Source: JANPLN01 sp041736155 (GTDB lineage Bacteria > Bdellovibrionota > Bdellovibrionia > Bdellovibrionales > JAGQZY01). Taken from it: DNA of 64,000 nucleotides. The stretch lies in contig JBGSUL010000075.1 of NCBI GenBank assembly GCA_041736155.1, positions 1 through 64,000 of the forward strand. The letters run 5' to 3'. The first letter of the stretch is position 1. The number at the start of each line of letters is the position of its first letter. The notes below the pieces were generated by a model. The model was not told the DNA's origin. It saw nothing but the letters and a program-made list of their open reading frames with translations, and did no database searches. This document shows positions 25,361-34,156 of this stretch, piece by piece. The position numbers were made by a program, and so were the translations under genes.

Positions 25361-25420
25361 ATAGCGTACCCTACCTCAGGCCTTAGCAATTTTCACCTAC
25401 AAAACGGCTGATATTATGTA

Positions 25421-25513
25421 CAACGAGGGTTTCCTAGAAGGCTCAAAAAACGAGTTCCGCAGCGAAGCGAGGACTGTTTGAGCTTTTTTGAGCCTTCTAG
25501 GAAACCCTCGTTG
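25421..25513. repeat. Perfect fold-back repeat H3 between divergent genes
   Basis: Arms 25421-25450 and 25484-25513 pair perfectly over 30 bp around a 33-nt loop containing GTTCCGCAGCGAAGCGAGGAC, itself partly palindromic. The loop's right side (TTTGAGC) can also pair with the left arm. Unlike H1, H2 and H4 it lies upstream of both neighbouring genes, about 60 nt from one start and 105 nt from the other. Confidence 0.9.
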
Positions 25514-25618
25514 CGCAAAATCCATCACCTAGACCTTCGTCCAAGCCCCTCTCCCATTCCTTTTGTTGATCACTAAAAAAGCATACGATGAAGTTGGGAT
25601 TCAACTCTTTGGAGGGGT

Positions 25619-26986
25619 ATGAAGTTGCGCTTTAAGTATCTTGGTTTTTTAGCACTCTTTCTCACTGGTTCTTTTTTAATTTTGACGTGGAAGGCTTACG
25701 ATATTTTTTCCAAAAAATATGCGACTGCGTATCAAAATATGCAGATCCAAGATTTGGAAAAACAAGCTTCTCTTTTGAGCACGCAAATGGAAAATTTGCG
25801 TTCGGTGTTAAAAACAACGACCTCAGTTGAACCCCTGTTGCGTTTTAATGGTATTGCTTTGATGGCCAGAATTATGAAAGAAGATGGCAAGTGGAAAGCG
25901 CAATGGTTTGAGGGAAAAGAAGGTCTGCGTCTCGAGGCCAAAACCATCGCGCAACAAATTCCGTTTGATTCCCTCTCGGCGTCTAAAAATTCATGGCATT
26001 TTGTAAATATTAAAAATCAGGGAAAACATTTGGCCTATGTCGTGCCGGTGCAAGAGCAGGGACGTATTCATTATTATAGTTTCTTTTTCCCACCGAACCA
26101 TTTGGCACGCATTTTTTCGTCTTCGCCGCATGCAGAAAATTTAACCCTGATCTCGCCACAAATTGGTGAGGTGTATTCACTGAGTGATAAAGCCGTTGAG
26201 GGTCTTGAGCAGCATAAACAAATTCTTGGACAAAAAGCGACGGGCCTGTGGCCGCTCAATAAAAAAACCGCCTTGGTTTCTTATTTTCATCCCGATTTGC
26301 AACTTCTGTTTGTTAAAAACATCCACTTGCAAAACCTGGTGGTGGAAAGCGCTGCCTATCTTTGGGCGTTGTTTGCGATGATGATTTTATTTGTTGTCGT
26401 GGCCATGTTGGCGATGGATCTCTTGTTCCGCAGCCTTTTTGAGCGCATGGGCAAAGTGGTTCAGCAGTTGCGCAAAAATCAATCGTCGACCAGCTTACAG
26501 CAAAATACGTATCAAGACGAAATGGACGAGATCGAGCAAAGATTGGGTTACCTTTTACAAAATCCAAAAATGGCGATGGCGGACGGGCTGACCTTTGAAG
26601 AAACCCCTGTCGATAGCAAAAAAACCACGGTGGAAAACAAAACCCCGGTAACACCTTCGGTGGATATCGCCGCTCTTCGTGCCAAATCTATTCAGTGTCT
26701 TGGTTATCTCCATCGCCTGAAAGAAAACAAAGGCGAGGGCAGCCAGTTGTCATTGTTAGAAGCCGAGCTGCGTGATTTACGCCGCATGCTGGAGCCTATG
26801 GATAGAGCTGCAGACAGAGCCACCACCACGACACTGAAGTCCTCACCATTCCATTCCGCCTCTGAGAGTTTGCGCACACAAGAGAATTTAATGAGTGATG
26901 AAAAAACGGCGGATATTGATATTGATTCTTTACTACAGTCCATCCGTAAACCAAAGAGGGGGTCGAATGAAGCTCAAGACATCTAA
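25619..26986 (+). CDS. Two-helix membrane sensor-like protein
   Basis: 455 residues. Membrane helix 1 (about 8-28, LGFLALFLTGSFLILTW), a periplasmic part of about 220 residues that starts with a helix (QIQDLEKQASLLSTQMENLR) and resembles dCache-type sensors in layout, then helix 2 (about 245-268, WALFAMMILFVVVAMLAMDL). The cytoplasmic tail is coiled-coil-like and then low-complexity (about 320-455). It lacks kinase, cyclase and methyl-accepting motifs. GGAGGGGT lies directly before the ATG. The next gene overlaps by 20 nt and encodes a degenerate receiver/GGDEF protein, so the two likely act together in signalling. Confidence 0.65.
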   Translation: MKLRFKYLGFLALFLTGSFLILTWKAYDIFSKKYATAYQNMQIQDLEKQASLLSTQMENLRSVLKTTTSVEPLLRFNGIALMARIMKEDGKWKAQWFEGKEGLRLEAKTIAQQIPFDSLSASKNSWHFVNIKNQGKHLAYVVPVQEQGRIHYYSFFFPPNHLARIFSSSPHAENLTLISPQIGEVYSLSDKAVEGLEQHKQILGQKATGLWPLNKKTALVSYFHPDLQLLFVKNIHLQNLVVESAAYLWALFAMMILFVVVAMLAMDLLFRSLFERMGKVVQQLRKNQSSTSLQQNTYQDEMDEIEQRLGYLLQNPKMAMADGLTFEETPVDSKKTTVENKTPVTPSVDIAALRAKSIQCLGYLHRLKENKGEGSQLSLLEAELRDLRRMLEPMDRAADRATTTTLKSSPFHSASESLRTQENLMSDEKTADIDIDSLLQSIRKPKRGSNEAQDI

Positions 26987-28442
26987 AATCGACTTTTCCA
27001 TTTTTCTTTTTGATGAAAACCCTGTGCAAGCGCGTTTTCTCAAGGAAATGTTGGTTCGTCAGAAACTCGAAGCGCAGTTTTACACTTCGGAAGAACTGCT
27101 TGTGCAGGCCATTTATTTAACTCTGCCGCACATTGTGGTCTTGCCGTCGAATGATAAAACCACAGAGCTGATTGAGCGCATTCACCAAACCAGTAGCGAA
27201 ATCCAAGTTTTTGTTTTTGGCAGCAGTTCCGAGAGCGAACGGATGCATCGTTTGCTCGAGCAAGGTAAAATCTTTGATTACATTCTCGATCCGGTGCAGT
27301 TTCCGGCACAATTCACTCATCGCATTCAGCGCGGGATGGAGTCGTGGACGGCCGTGGTGACACAAGAGAAGAATGAATTTTTGCAGCAAGAACTTCAACG
27401 CCAACAGCATGCTCCGCTCAACGCCTCTGGCAGCAAGCTGGATTTTATCGAAGACACAACAGCCGCCATCAACACCCAGAACTTCCGCGATGAACTGGGC
27501 GATCTTCTCCTCTGTGAGAGCGAAGACGTCGCCGTGCAGTTCACGCTCAAAAGACTGCAAGATAAACTGCGCAAGAACTTTGTTTACCTCAAGTACGACG
27601 AGACCAGCGGTCACCTTCTTCTCAAAGATGTGGCAACGGGTATGACTCAAGACCTCCACCATTTGGGAATTAAAATCGAGAACGTCGAAGATCGTTCGCA
27701 TTTTTTCCAACAAACTTCGACCTACAAAGTGTGGAGCGATTTTTTTGCCACTGTTTTTAAGTGCTCACAGACACAAGCCTATCCAGTAAAAGGCAAAGAC
27801 GTCTTCCATGGGCTGGTGGTGGCTTTAGGGACCGGCACGCAAGGTACAGGCACGCAAGAGACAACTCTGGTGGAAACGACGCTCATCAATGTTTGGACTC
27901 GCGCTTTGGGCTTGATTGTCGACAATCATTTTAAAACACGTCTGATTTACGACTACCTACCAGTGGAATTAAAGACATTCTGTTTAAACAACAAAAGTTT
28001 TTACGAGCGCCTCAACGGTGAGATCTCGCGAGCCCGTCGTTACACAACACCTCTGAGTACTTTGAGTTTTGTCATGCAAGGGGCCAACGATAATGAAATT
28101 CAGATGGGCCAGCAATTATTGGCCAAGATTTTGAAAAGATTTACTCGCGTCAGTGATTTTGTCGGGCGCTTTTCGGACTCAAAAATGGCTGTGGCTTTAC
28201 CGCAAACACCTCTCGACAAAGCCGCTTTTGTGGCGAGTCGCCTTCAGACGATTGTGCAAAAAGCTTTGGCGGATAAAAACAGCTCAGCGGTTGTTCTCTG
28301 CGGTGCGAGTGAATTCCCTTCCTTGGCCAGCGATGCCATGAGTTTACTTGAAGGCAGCGAAGAGGCCTGTTCCCAGGCGGAAGCGTTTGGTGTGGTGTTT
28401 TATACGCTTGCATCGTCAGAGGAACTTGAATTACACATTTAG
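26967..28442 (+). CDS. Receiver-like plus degenerate GGDEF-like signalling protein
   Basis: 491 residues from ATG 26967 (AGAGGGGG upstream). The first ~115 residues have the alternating fold of a response-regulator receiver (FSIFLFDENPVQARFLKEML, IVVLPSNDKTTELIE, FVFGSSS), but the phosphate-accepting Asp position reads LPSND and the acidic pocket is weak. A helical linker follows. The C-terminus looks like a GGDEF fold: ISRARRYTTPLSTLSFVM, RVSDFVGRFSDSKMAVALPQ, and AAFVASRLQTIV. The GGDEF signature itself is replaced by GRFSD, so cyclase activity is not expected. I infer a signal receiver or scaffold for the overlapping sensor gene. Confidence 0.6.
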   Translation: MKLKTSKIDFSIFLFDENPVQARFLKEMLVRQKLEAQFYTSEELLVQAIYLTLPHIVVLPSNDKTTELIERIHQTSSEIQVFVFGSSSESERMHRLLEQGKIFDYILDPVQFPAQFTHRIQRGMESWTAVVTQEKNEFLQQELQRQQHAPLNASGSKLDFIEDTTAAINTQNFRDELGDLLLCESEDVAVQFTLKRLQDKLRKNFVYLKYDETSGHLLLKDVATGMTQDLHHLGIKIENVEDRSHFFQQTSTYKVWSDFFATVFKCSQTQAYPVKGKDVFHGLVVALGTGTQGTGTQETTLVETTLINVWTRALGLIVDNHFKTRLIYDYLPVELKTFCLNNKSFYERLNGEISRARRYTTPLSTLSFVMQGANDNEIQMGQQLLAKILKRFTRVSDFVGRFSDSKMAVALPQTPLDKAAFVASRLQTIVQKALADKNSSAVVLCGASEFPSLASDAMSLLEGSEEACSQAEAFGVVFYTLASSEELELHI

Positions 28443-28467
28443 CTGTACGCAATAAGAGAGAAACACC

Positions 28468-29583
28468 TTGGCCCAACATCTTCGTCCATCTTACGTAGAA
28501 ATCCATTTGCCTGCTTTGACAGCGAACTACGATCTTTTGTCCTCTTCCAGTTTGGGCCAACATTTTTTCTGTCCCATGGTTAAAGCCAATGCGTATGGAC
28601 ATGGCGATGTGCAGGTGGCTCAAGCTCTTGAGAAAAAAGGCTGTTCTCGATTTGGTGTGGGACTTGTAGAGGAAGGTGTTCGCCTTCGCGAAAAAGGACA
28701 AATTCGCTCAGAGATTTTGATTTTTGGTTTTTCGGGTCAGGAGTCTACCAAAGAACTTTTGCATCGTTGTATGACACCCGTGGTGAGTGATTTTTCACAA
28801 CTCGAAGCCCTCGAGGCTTGTGCCACCGCGCCGGTGGCAATTCATGTGAAGTTGAATAGCGGAATGAATCGTTTAGGATTTCAAGAATCTGAGATCCCCA
28901 AGTTGATAGAAAAACTTCGTGCAACGACAAAAATAAAAGTGGTGGGACTTTGCACACACTTGATGACGTCAGAGGATCTCACTGACTCGCAAGGAGCTTC
29001 ACAGGAACAAATTCGTCTTTTTGAAAAAATGTTGCCTCATTTTTCATCATTCACTATTCCTTATATTCACGTCTACAACAGCTCGGGTGCGGCAAAAGCC
29101 CTAGAAATGACAGACTACGCAAAGAAACATGCCTACGGATTGCGCACTGGTATTGGGCTGTATGGATTATTAGCTTGTCGCTCTGATTTACAAAAGAAAC
29201 TACAGCCGGTGATGCGTCTCAAATCGCAAATAGTCGCTCTGCAAAAGGTGAACAAGGGCAAAGCTGTCTCTTATGGGGGAACTTGGGTGGCGTCTCGCGA
29301 CACCGTGGTGGGCGTGGTGCCGATCGGTTATGCCGATGGAATTCCGACGCAGCTTTCAAATCAAGGCCTAGTGCACATAGAAAATAAATTTTTTCCAGTG
29401 ATTGGACGCGTATGTATGGACTATACATTGATAGACGCGACCGATTTAATGCAACCCCTAGGTCAGAGTGTTGAATTTTTTGGAACGTCCTACACAGCAC
29501 TCGATGTGGCGCAAAAGGCGGGGACCATTGGTTACGATGTGTTAACCAGGATCTCTGAACGTGTGCCGCGTTTATTTGTATAA
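28468..29583 (+). CDS. alr: Alanine racemase
   Basis: PLP enzyme that makes D-alanine for peptidoglycan in the cytoplasm. Lys39 in MVKANAYGHGD binds PLP; the catalytic Tyr lies in VPIGYADGIP (about residue 290); the conserved GRVCMDYTLID block (about 312) follows. 371 residues, normal for the family. The start is TTG 28468 behind AAGAGAG; no ATG fits the N-terminus. It follows the signalling gene by 25 nt and precedes the lipid-transport operon. Confidence 0.93.
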   Translation: MAQHLRPSYVEIHLPALTANYDLLSSSSLGQHFFCPMVKANAYGHGDVQVAQALEKKGCSRFGVGLVEEGVRLREKGQIRSEILIFGFSGQESTKELLHRCMTPVVSDFSQLEALEACATAPVAIHVKLNSGMNRLGFQESEIPKLIEKLRATTKIKVVGLCTHLMTSEDLTDSQGASQEQIRLFEKMLPHFSSFTIPYIHVYNSSGAAKALEMTDYAKKHAYGLRTGIGLYGLLACRSDLQKKLQPVMRLKSQIVALQKVNKGKAVSYGGTWVASRDTVVGVVPIGYADGIPTQLSNQGLVHIENKFFPVIGRVCMDYTLIDATDLMQPLGQSVEFFGTSYTALDVAQKAGTIGYDVLTRISERVPRLFV

Positions 29584-29640
29584 CTGTAGTTTTTTTAAGT
29601 TTTTTGTACATTTTTTTTCAATTTCATAAGGAGAGAAGGC

Positions 29641-30477
29641 GTGTCCTTACTCGCGAAGAGAGAAAAATTGAATCAGTTCCTCGATGAAATCGGCAAAGGC
29701 ATTGTCGATATGATCGCTGATTTTATTTTTCAAATTGGCCTCCTCTTTCGTTTCTCTATGCAAGCTGTACGTCTTTTTTTTAAAAAACCCTATCGTTGGT
29801 CTGACTTGATTCAACACATGGAGTTTGTCGGCAATAAATCGGTGTTTATTATTGTACTGACAGGTGTTTTCACCGGAATGGCCGTGTCTTTTCAAATTTA
29901 TTTGGGATTTAAATTAATCAACGCGACGACTCTTGTTGGACCTACAGTCGCTTTGGGGATCACCCGCGAATTGGGCCCCGTTCTTTCGGGATTGATTGTA
30001 GCCGCTCGTGCGGGAGGCGCCATGGCCGCGAATCTCGGCTCGATGCGGGTGACAGAGCAGATCGATGCCATCGAAGTGATGGGTGTGGATCCGATTCGTT
30101 ATTTAGTTTCTCCGCGCATTATGGCGGCGACCATCACGATGCCTTTTCTTACCGGGATTTTTGATTTTGTTGCTATTTTAGGCTCGTATTTTCTGTGTGT
30201 GAAAGTGCTCAACATTGACGATGCTATTTTTTGGGAAAAAACAAATTTGTGGTTAGATCCCAATCACATCAATGAGGGTTTAATTAAAGCGGCGGTTTTT
30301 GGATTTATTTTCGCATCGATTTGTTGCTATCGTGGCTTTTTTACTAAAGGCGGCGCCAAAGACGTGGGTGACGCTACTAATCGTGGTGTTGTTTTAAGCA
30401 TGGTGCTGATCATTATTGTGGATTTCTTTTTGATGAACCTTATCGACCTCTATTATAAGATCACTTCGCATGTCTGA
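29641..30477 (+). CDS. mlaE: MlaE-family ABC permease (phospholipid transport)
   Basis: Inner-membrane permease of an MCE/Mla system that moves phospholipids between the inner and outer membranes. 278 residues with five or six membrane helices and the family signature ITRELGPVLSGLIVAARAGG, then MRVTEQIDAIEVMGVDP. The start is GTG 29641 with AAGGAGAG 5 nt upstream. It overlaps the ATPase gene by 8 nt, and the three genes run E-F-D. No mlaB or mlaC follows in this window, as in many non-enteric bacteria. Confidence 0.9.
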   Translation: MSLLAKREKLNQFLDEIGKGIVDMIADFIFQIGLLFRFSMQAVRLFFKKPYRWSDLIQHMEFVGNKSVFIIVLTGVFTGMAVSFQIYLGFKLINATTLVGPTVALGITRELGPVLSGLIVAARAGGAMAANLGSMRVTEQIDAIEVMGVDPIRYLVSPRIMAATITMPFLTGIFDFVAILGSYFLCVKVLNIDDAIFWEKTNLWLDPNHINEGLIKAAVFGFIFASICCYRGFFTKGGAKDVGDATNRGVVLSMVLIIIVDFFLMNLIDLYYKITSHV

Positions 30478-31234
30478 AATTAAAAATGCTATTGAAGTCA
30501 TCGATCTTAAAAAAACCTTCAATGGTGTAGATTACGTGCTCGATGGGTTGAATTTAAATGTTCCCAAGGGCAAGATAACGGTCATTATTGGTTTTAGCGG
30601 AACGGGTAAGAGCGTTTTGTTGCGCCATATTTTGGGTTTGATCAAACCGACATCGGGTAAAATCAAAATCATGGGGCAAGATATAACAACCTTATCAGAA
30701 GACGACGCGATTCTGATGCGTATGAAATTTGGAGTTTTATTTCAGTATGCAGCGCTGTTTGACGATATGTCTGTTTTAGGGAATGTACTCTTTCCACTCA
30801 AGGAACATCGCAAGGATTTATCGTTGGCGCAGATGAAAGAAATAGCTTATCAGAAATTGCAGATGGTGGGACTGGACGAAAAGCACTATAACAAACTTCC
30901 CTCCGAGGTGAGTGGTGGTATGCGCAAACGCTGTGGTTTGGCCCGCGCCCTAGCTCTAGATCCAGATATCCTTGTCTATGACGAACCAACGACTGGGTTG
31001 GATCCTATTCTCACAGAAATGGTAGATAATCTCATTGTCAGCACTCATAATCATAAAGAGGGATCATCTTCATTAGTGGTATCCCATGATTTGCACGCAG
31101 CGTTCCGCATCGGAGATTATGTGGCTATGTTAGACAGTGGAAAAGTCTTACTTCATGGACCACCGAAGGTTTTTTTCGAAACCGATATTCCTCTCGTCAA
31201 AAAGTTTGTGGATAAAGGGGTCAACAAAGTATGA
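30470..31234 (+). CDS. mlaF: MlaF-type ABC ATPase
   Basis: Energises the MlaE permease. Walker A GFSGTGKSVLL (41-51), signature EVSGGMRKRCGLARAL (about 145-160), Walker B LVYDEPTTGLDP, and a switch His in VVSHDLHAAF. 254 residues. Starts within mlaE and ends with a 4-nt ATGA overlap with the MCE gene, so all three subunits are made together. Confidence 0.9.
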   Translation: MSEIKNAIEVIDLKKTFNGVDYVLDGLNLNVPKGKITVIIGFSGTGKSVLLRHILGLIKPTSGKIKIMGQDITTLSEDDAILMRMKFGVLFQYAALFDDMSVLGNVLFPLKEHRKDLSLAQMKEIAYQKLQMVGLDEKHYNKLPSEVSGGMRKRCGLARALALDPDILVYDEPTTGLDPILTEMVDNLIVSTHNHKEGSSSLVVSHDLHAAFRIGDYVAMLDSGKVLLHGPPKVFFETDIPLVKKFVDKGVNKV

Positions 31235-32556
31235 ACCCTCTTTTTAAAACTCCCGAATTTAAAGTCGGGATTTTGGTTATCGTTGTCTCTGGAATTATCG
31301 CCGCCATGTCTTTACAGGTCAGCGAGAGTGCTGGTTTTATGGGTGGAAAAAAGTTGTGGTTCACCTTGGATAACGCTTCCGGCCTCATCAAAAACGGACC
31401 TGTGCATGTCGCAGGGATTCGTGTGGGTGTGGTAAAACAAATCGGCCTCGATGAAAGCGGTCAAGCGCGCATCGATGTGGTGGTGCAACCCAACGTGCAA
31501 CTCTCCAAGTCGTCGCGAGTATCAATTCGCCCCAATGGTATTTTAGGTGATAAACATATCGAAATTATACCGGGAAATCCCAACGATCCGCCGCTACAAT
31601 CAGGGGATCGAATAGATAGCGTGGAAGACTCGGCCAGCCTCGACAAATTGATCACACAAGTGAACAAGGTGGCGACGTCGCTGACAGTGGTGGTGGACAA
31701 TTTGCGTGATGCCTCTGAGGGCGATGACAGCAAACCCATTGGAAAAATTGTGCGTAATATCGAAAATCTCACCGGCGATTTAGCGCAGCTCGTGCGCGAG
31801 AAAAAAGGCGAAGTGGCAGATATTATTTCGACCATGAAGAGCGCCATGGCACGCATTGATCGTGCGATGGTGAATATCGAGCAAATTTCTACCAAAATCA
31901 ACTCAGGCGAAGGACCTATCGGACGCTTGGTCCATGATGAAAGTATGGCTGACGCTCTGGAGTCTACTGTCGAAACTTTTGGTTTCTTCTCAGACCTCAC
32001 CATGAAGACCGACGTGAGCTTGGAGGCCCACGCCAACTCCATTCCTCGCCAAGATGGAATTCGTTCGTATATCGGCGCGAATATCAGAACGGGCTTAGAT
32101 CGTTTCTATGAGGTCGCCTTGGTGACAACGCCGGTAGGCCTCACGGAGGCTGTGACTACCACCACGACAGTTGGGGGCGGGGCGCCAACAATCACTAACG
32201 TACGTACACGATTTGAAAATGAGTACCGTTTTACGGTTCTCTTTGGTAAAAACTTTCATAATTTCGGAATCAAAGCGGGGCTTATCGAGAGCGCCGGTGG
32301 TTTCGGGGTAGAGTATACGACATTTGGTCGTCGCCTGAAGTTGGGCATTGATGCCTTTGACTTCGGGGGTAACGATGATCCAGATGATGACGCGAAAATC
32401 CGTCCGTATATTCGCTACAACATTATGAAAGGCGTATTTGTTCAGGGTGGTGGCGAAGACATCCTCAACGAGAAAAAACGTTCTGGCTTTTTTGGTGCCG
32501 GCGTCTTCTTGTCGAGCGATGATTTAAAAGCAGCACTCAGTCGAATTAGCTTTTAG
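31231..32556 (+). CDS. mlaD: MCE-domain (MlaD-like) periplasmic lipid-transport protein
   Basis: 441 residues: one N-terminal membrane helix (about 12-28, VGILVIVVSGIIAAMSL), then an MCE domain (about 38-115: WFTLDNASGLIKNGPVHVAG, then SVRIRPNGILGDKHIEI-like text, SRVSIRPNGILGDKHI). A long helical segment (125-240) and a beta-rich C-terminal part of about 200 residues follow. That tail is longer than E. coli MlaD (183 residues) and ends in RISF with barrel-like alternation. The tail may contact the outer membrane, an inference from composition. Confidence 0.85.
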   Translation: MNPLFKTPEFKVGILVIVVSGIIAAMSLQVSESAGFMGGKKLWFTLDNASGLIKNGPVHVAGIRVGVVKQIGLDESGQARIDVVVQPNVQLSKSSRVSIRPNGILGDKHIEIIPGNPNDPPLQSGDRIDSVEDSASLDKLITQVNKVATSLTVVVDNLRDASEGDDSKPIGKIVRNIENLTGDLAQLVREKKGEVADIISTMKSAMARIDRAMVNIEQISTKINSGEGPIGRLVHDESMADALESTVETFGFFSDLTMKTDVSLEAHANSIPRQDGIRSYIGANIRTGLDRFYEVALVTTPVGLTEAVTTTTTVGGGAPTITNVRTRFENEYRFTVLFGKNFHNFGIKAGLIESAGGFGVEYTTFGRRLKLGIDAFDFGGNDDPDDDAKIRPYIRYNIMKGVFVQGGGEDILNEKKRSGFFGAGVFLSSDDLKAALSRISF

Positions 32557-32570
32557 TTAGGTTCAATTCC

Positions 32571-34097
32571 ATGTTTCAAAGAATTCTTACCAGCGTTTCG
32601 GATAAAACCGGTCTGGCTTCCTTTTTACAACCCTTCGCTTCGCAAGGAGCAAAAATTATCTCCTCGGGGGGGACGGCTCAGATGCTTCGTCACGACGGTC
32701 TCGAGGTCTCCGATGTTTCGGATTACACCGGCTTTCCTGAGTGTATGGATGGACGAGTTAAAACATTACATCCCAAGGTTCATATGGGTTTGCTCTATCG
32801 CCCGCATTTAGAATCAGATCTGGATTTATTAAGCCGTCATGAGGCGTGGCCGTTTGATCTCGTGGTGGTGAACCTTTACCCTTTTGAGCAGGCCAAACAA
32901 GACGGTGTGCGCGGCCAAGAACTCATTGAGTTTATTGATGTCGGTGGCCCGTCAATGTTGCGTGCGGCTGCTAAAAATTACGAAAATATCTGTGTCGTTT
33001 GCGATCCGGGAGATTACGCATGGATTGCGCGCAAAGATGGCCAACTCACTCTCGAAGATCGTAAATATCTCGCTGCCAAAGTTTTTCAATTCACCGCCAA
33101 GTACGACCAAATGATAGCACAGAGTTTTTACGAAGAACTGCAAGAAACTCGCGAGACGAGTGTGCCCTTACTTCTCCATGGAGAAATTCAATCGTCACTT
33201 CGTTACGGAGAAAATCCGCAGCAGCAAGCCAAGTGGTATCGCACACAAAACGAAGGGCTGCATCGCGCGCAAATTCTGCAAGGCAAGGCGCTGTCCTACA
33301 ATAATATTCTGGATTTGCAAGCGGCATGCAACACCTTGCGCCCCTTTGCACAGCCCACAACGGTGGCGATTAAGCACAACAATCCCTGTGCCGTCGCGAG
33401 CGATGCGCAAACCGATGTGTGCGTAGACAAAGCCCTGCGTGCTGATCCGGTCAGTGTTTTTGGCGGTATTGTGGCGTGCAATTTCCCGCTCACGGCGACC
33501 CACGCGCGCAGCTTGAATACCATTTTTCTTGAATGTGTGATTGCTACAGATATTTCACCAGAGGCTCTAGAAGTTTTTTCTGAGAAGAAAAACTTACGAG
33601 TTTTAAGCTGGCCAGAAATGACCAGTTTTCAACCGACCTCCGAAGTGCGCAGCATTGATGGTGGTTTGTTATGGCAAGAGGTGGACACGTTATCTTTGAA
33701 TACGGAGGGTTGGAAGTTTCTTACAGAAAAACCCAGCGACGAAGTGGTGCAAGATTTATTGTTTGCATGGAAGGTCTGTGCCGCTCTCAAGAGTAACGCC
33801 ATCAGTGTTTGTAAAGCTGGCCAAACCCTAGGTTTAGGAATGGGCCAAGTGAATCGTGTCGATGCGGTCAAACAGGCCCTCGGGCGAGCTCAAGAGCATC
33901 ATTCGGGCGTTAAAAACTTAATTTTGGCGAGCGATGCGTTCTTTCCCTTCCCAGATTCAGTGGAAATCGCTGCGCAGCATGGGGTGCAATGGATTGTGCA
34001 GCCGGGTGGCTCGATCAAAGACAATGAGGTCATTCAGGTTGCTCAAAAATTAGGAATCCATATGGTCTTGACTGGCCAAAGGCATTTCCGTCACTAA
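32571..34097 (+). CDS. purH: Bifunctional AICAR transformylase / IMP cyclohydrolase
   Basis: Catalyses the last two steps of IMP synthesis. The N-terminal cyclohydrolase (MGS-like) domain begins SVSDKTGLASFLQPFA and has SSGGTAQMLR, then TLHPKVHMGLLYRP. The C-terminal transformylase has RYGENPQQQAKWY, KALSYNNILDLQAA and AIKHNNPC with the key Lys-His. The C-terminus FPFPDSVEIAA and GGSIKDNEVI is intact. 508 residues, typical. It begins 14 nt after the MCE gene. Confidence 0.95.
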   Translation: MFQRILTSVSDKTGLASFLQPFASQGAKIISSGGTAQMLRHDGLEVSDVSDYTGFPECMDGRVKTLHPKVHMGLLYRPHLESDLDLLSRHEAWPFDLVVVNLYPFEQAKQDGVRGQELIEFIDVGGPSMLRAAAKNYENICVVCDPGDYAWIARKDGQLTLEDRKYLAAKVFQFTAKYDQMIAQSFYEELQETRETSVPLLLHGEIQSSLRYGENPQQQAKWYRTQNEGLHRAQILQGKALSYNNILDLQAACNTLRPFAQPTTVAIKHNNPCAVASDAQTDVCVDKALRADPVSVFGGIVACNFPLTATHARSLNTIFLECVIATDISPEALEVFSEKKNLRVLSWPEMTSFQPTSEVRSIDGGLLWQEVDTLSLNTEGWKFLTEKPSDEVVQDLLFAWKVCAALKSNAISVCKAGQTLGLGMGQVNRVDAVKQALGRAQEHHSGVKNLILASDAFFPFPDSVEIAAQHGVQWIVQPGGSIKDNEVIQVAQKLGIHMVLTGQRHFRH

Positions 34098-34156
34098 GCA
34101 AGCACTTTACTAATGCTCCGCTACAGCCTAGGATAATGAGAGTCTAGTGGGGTGTT

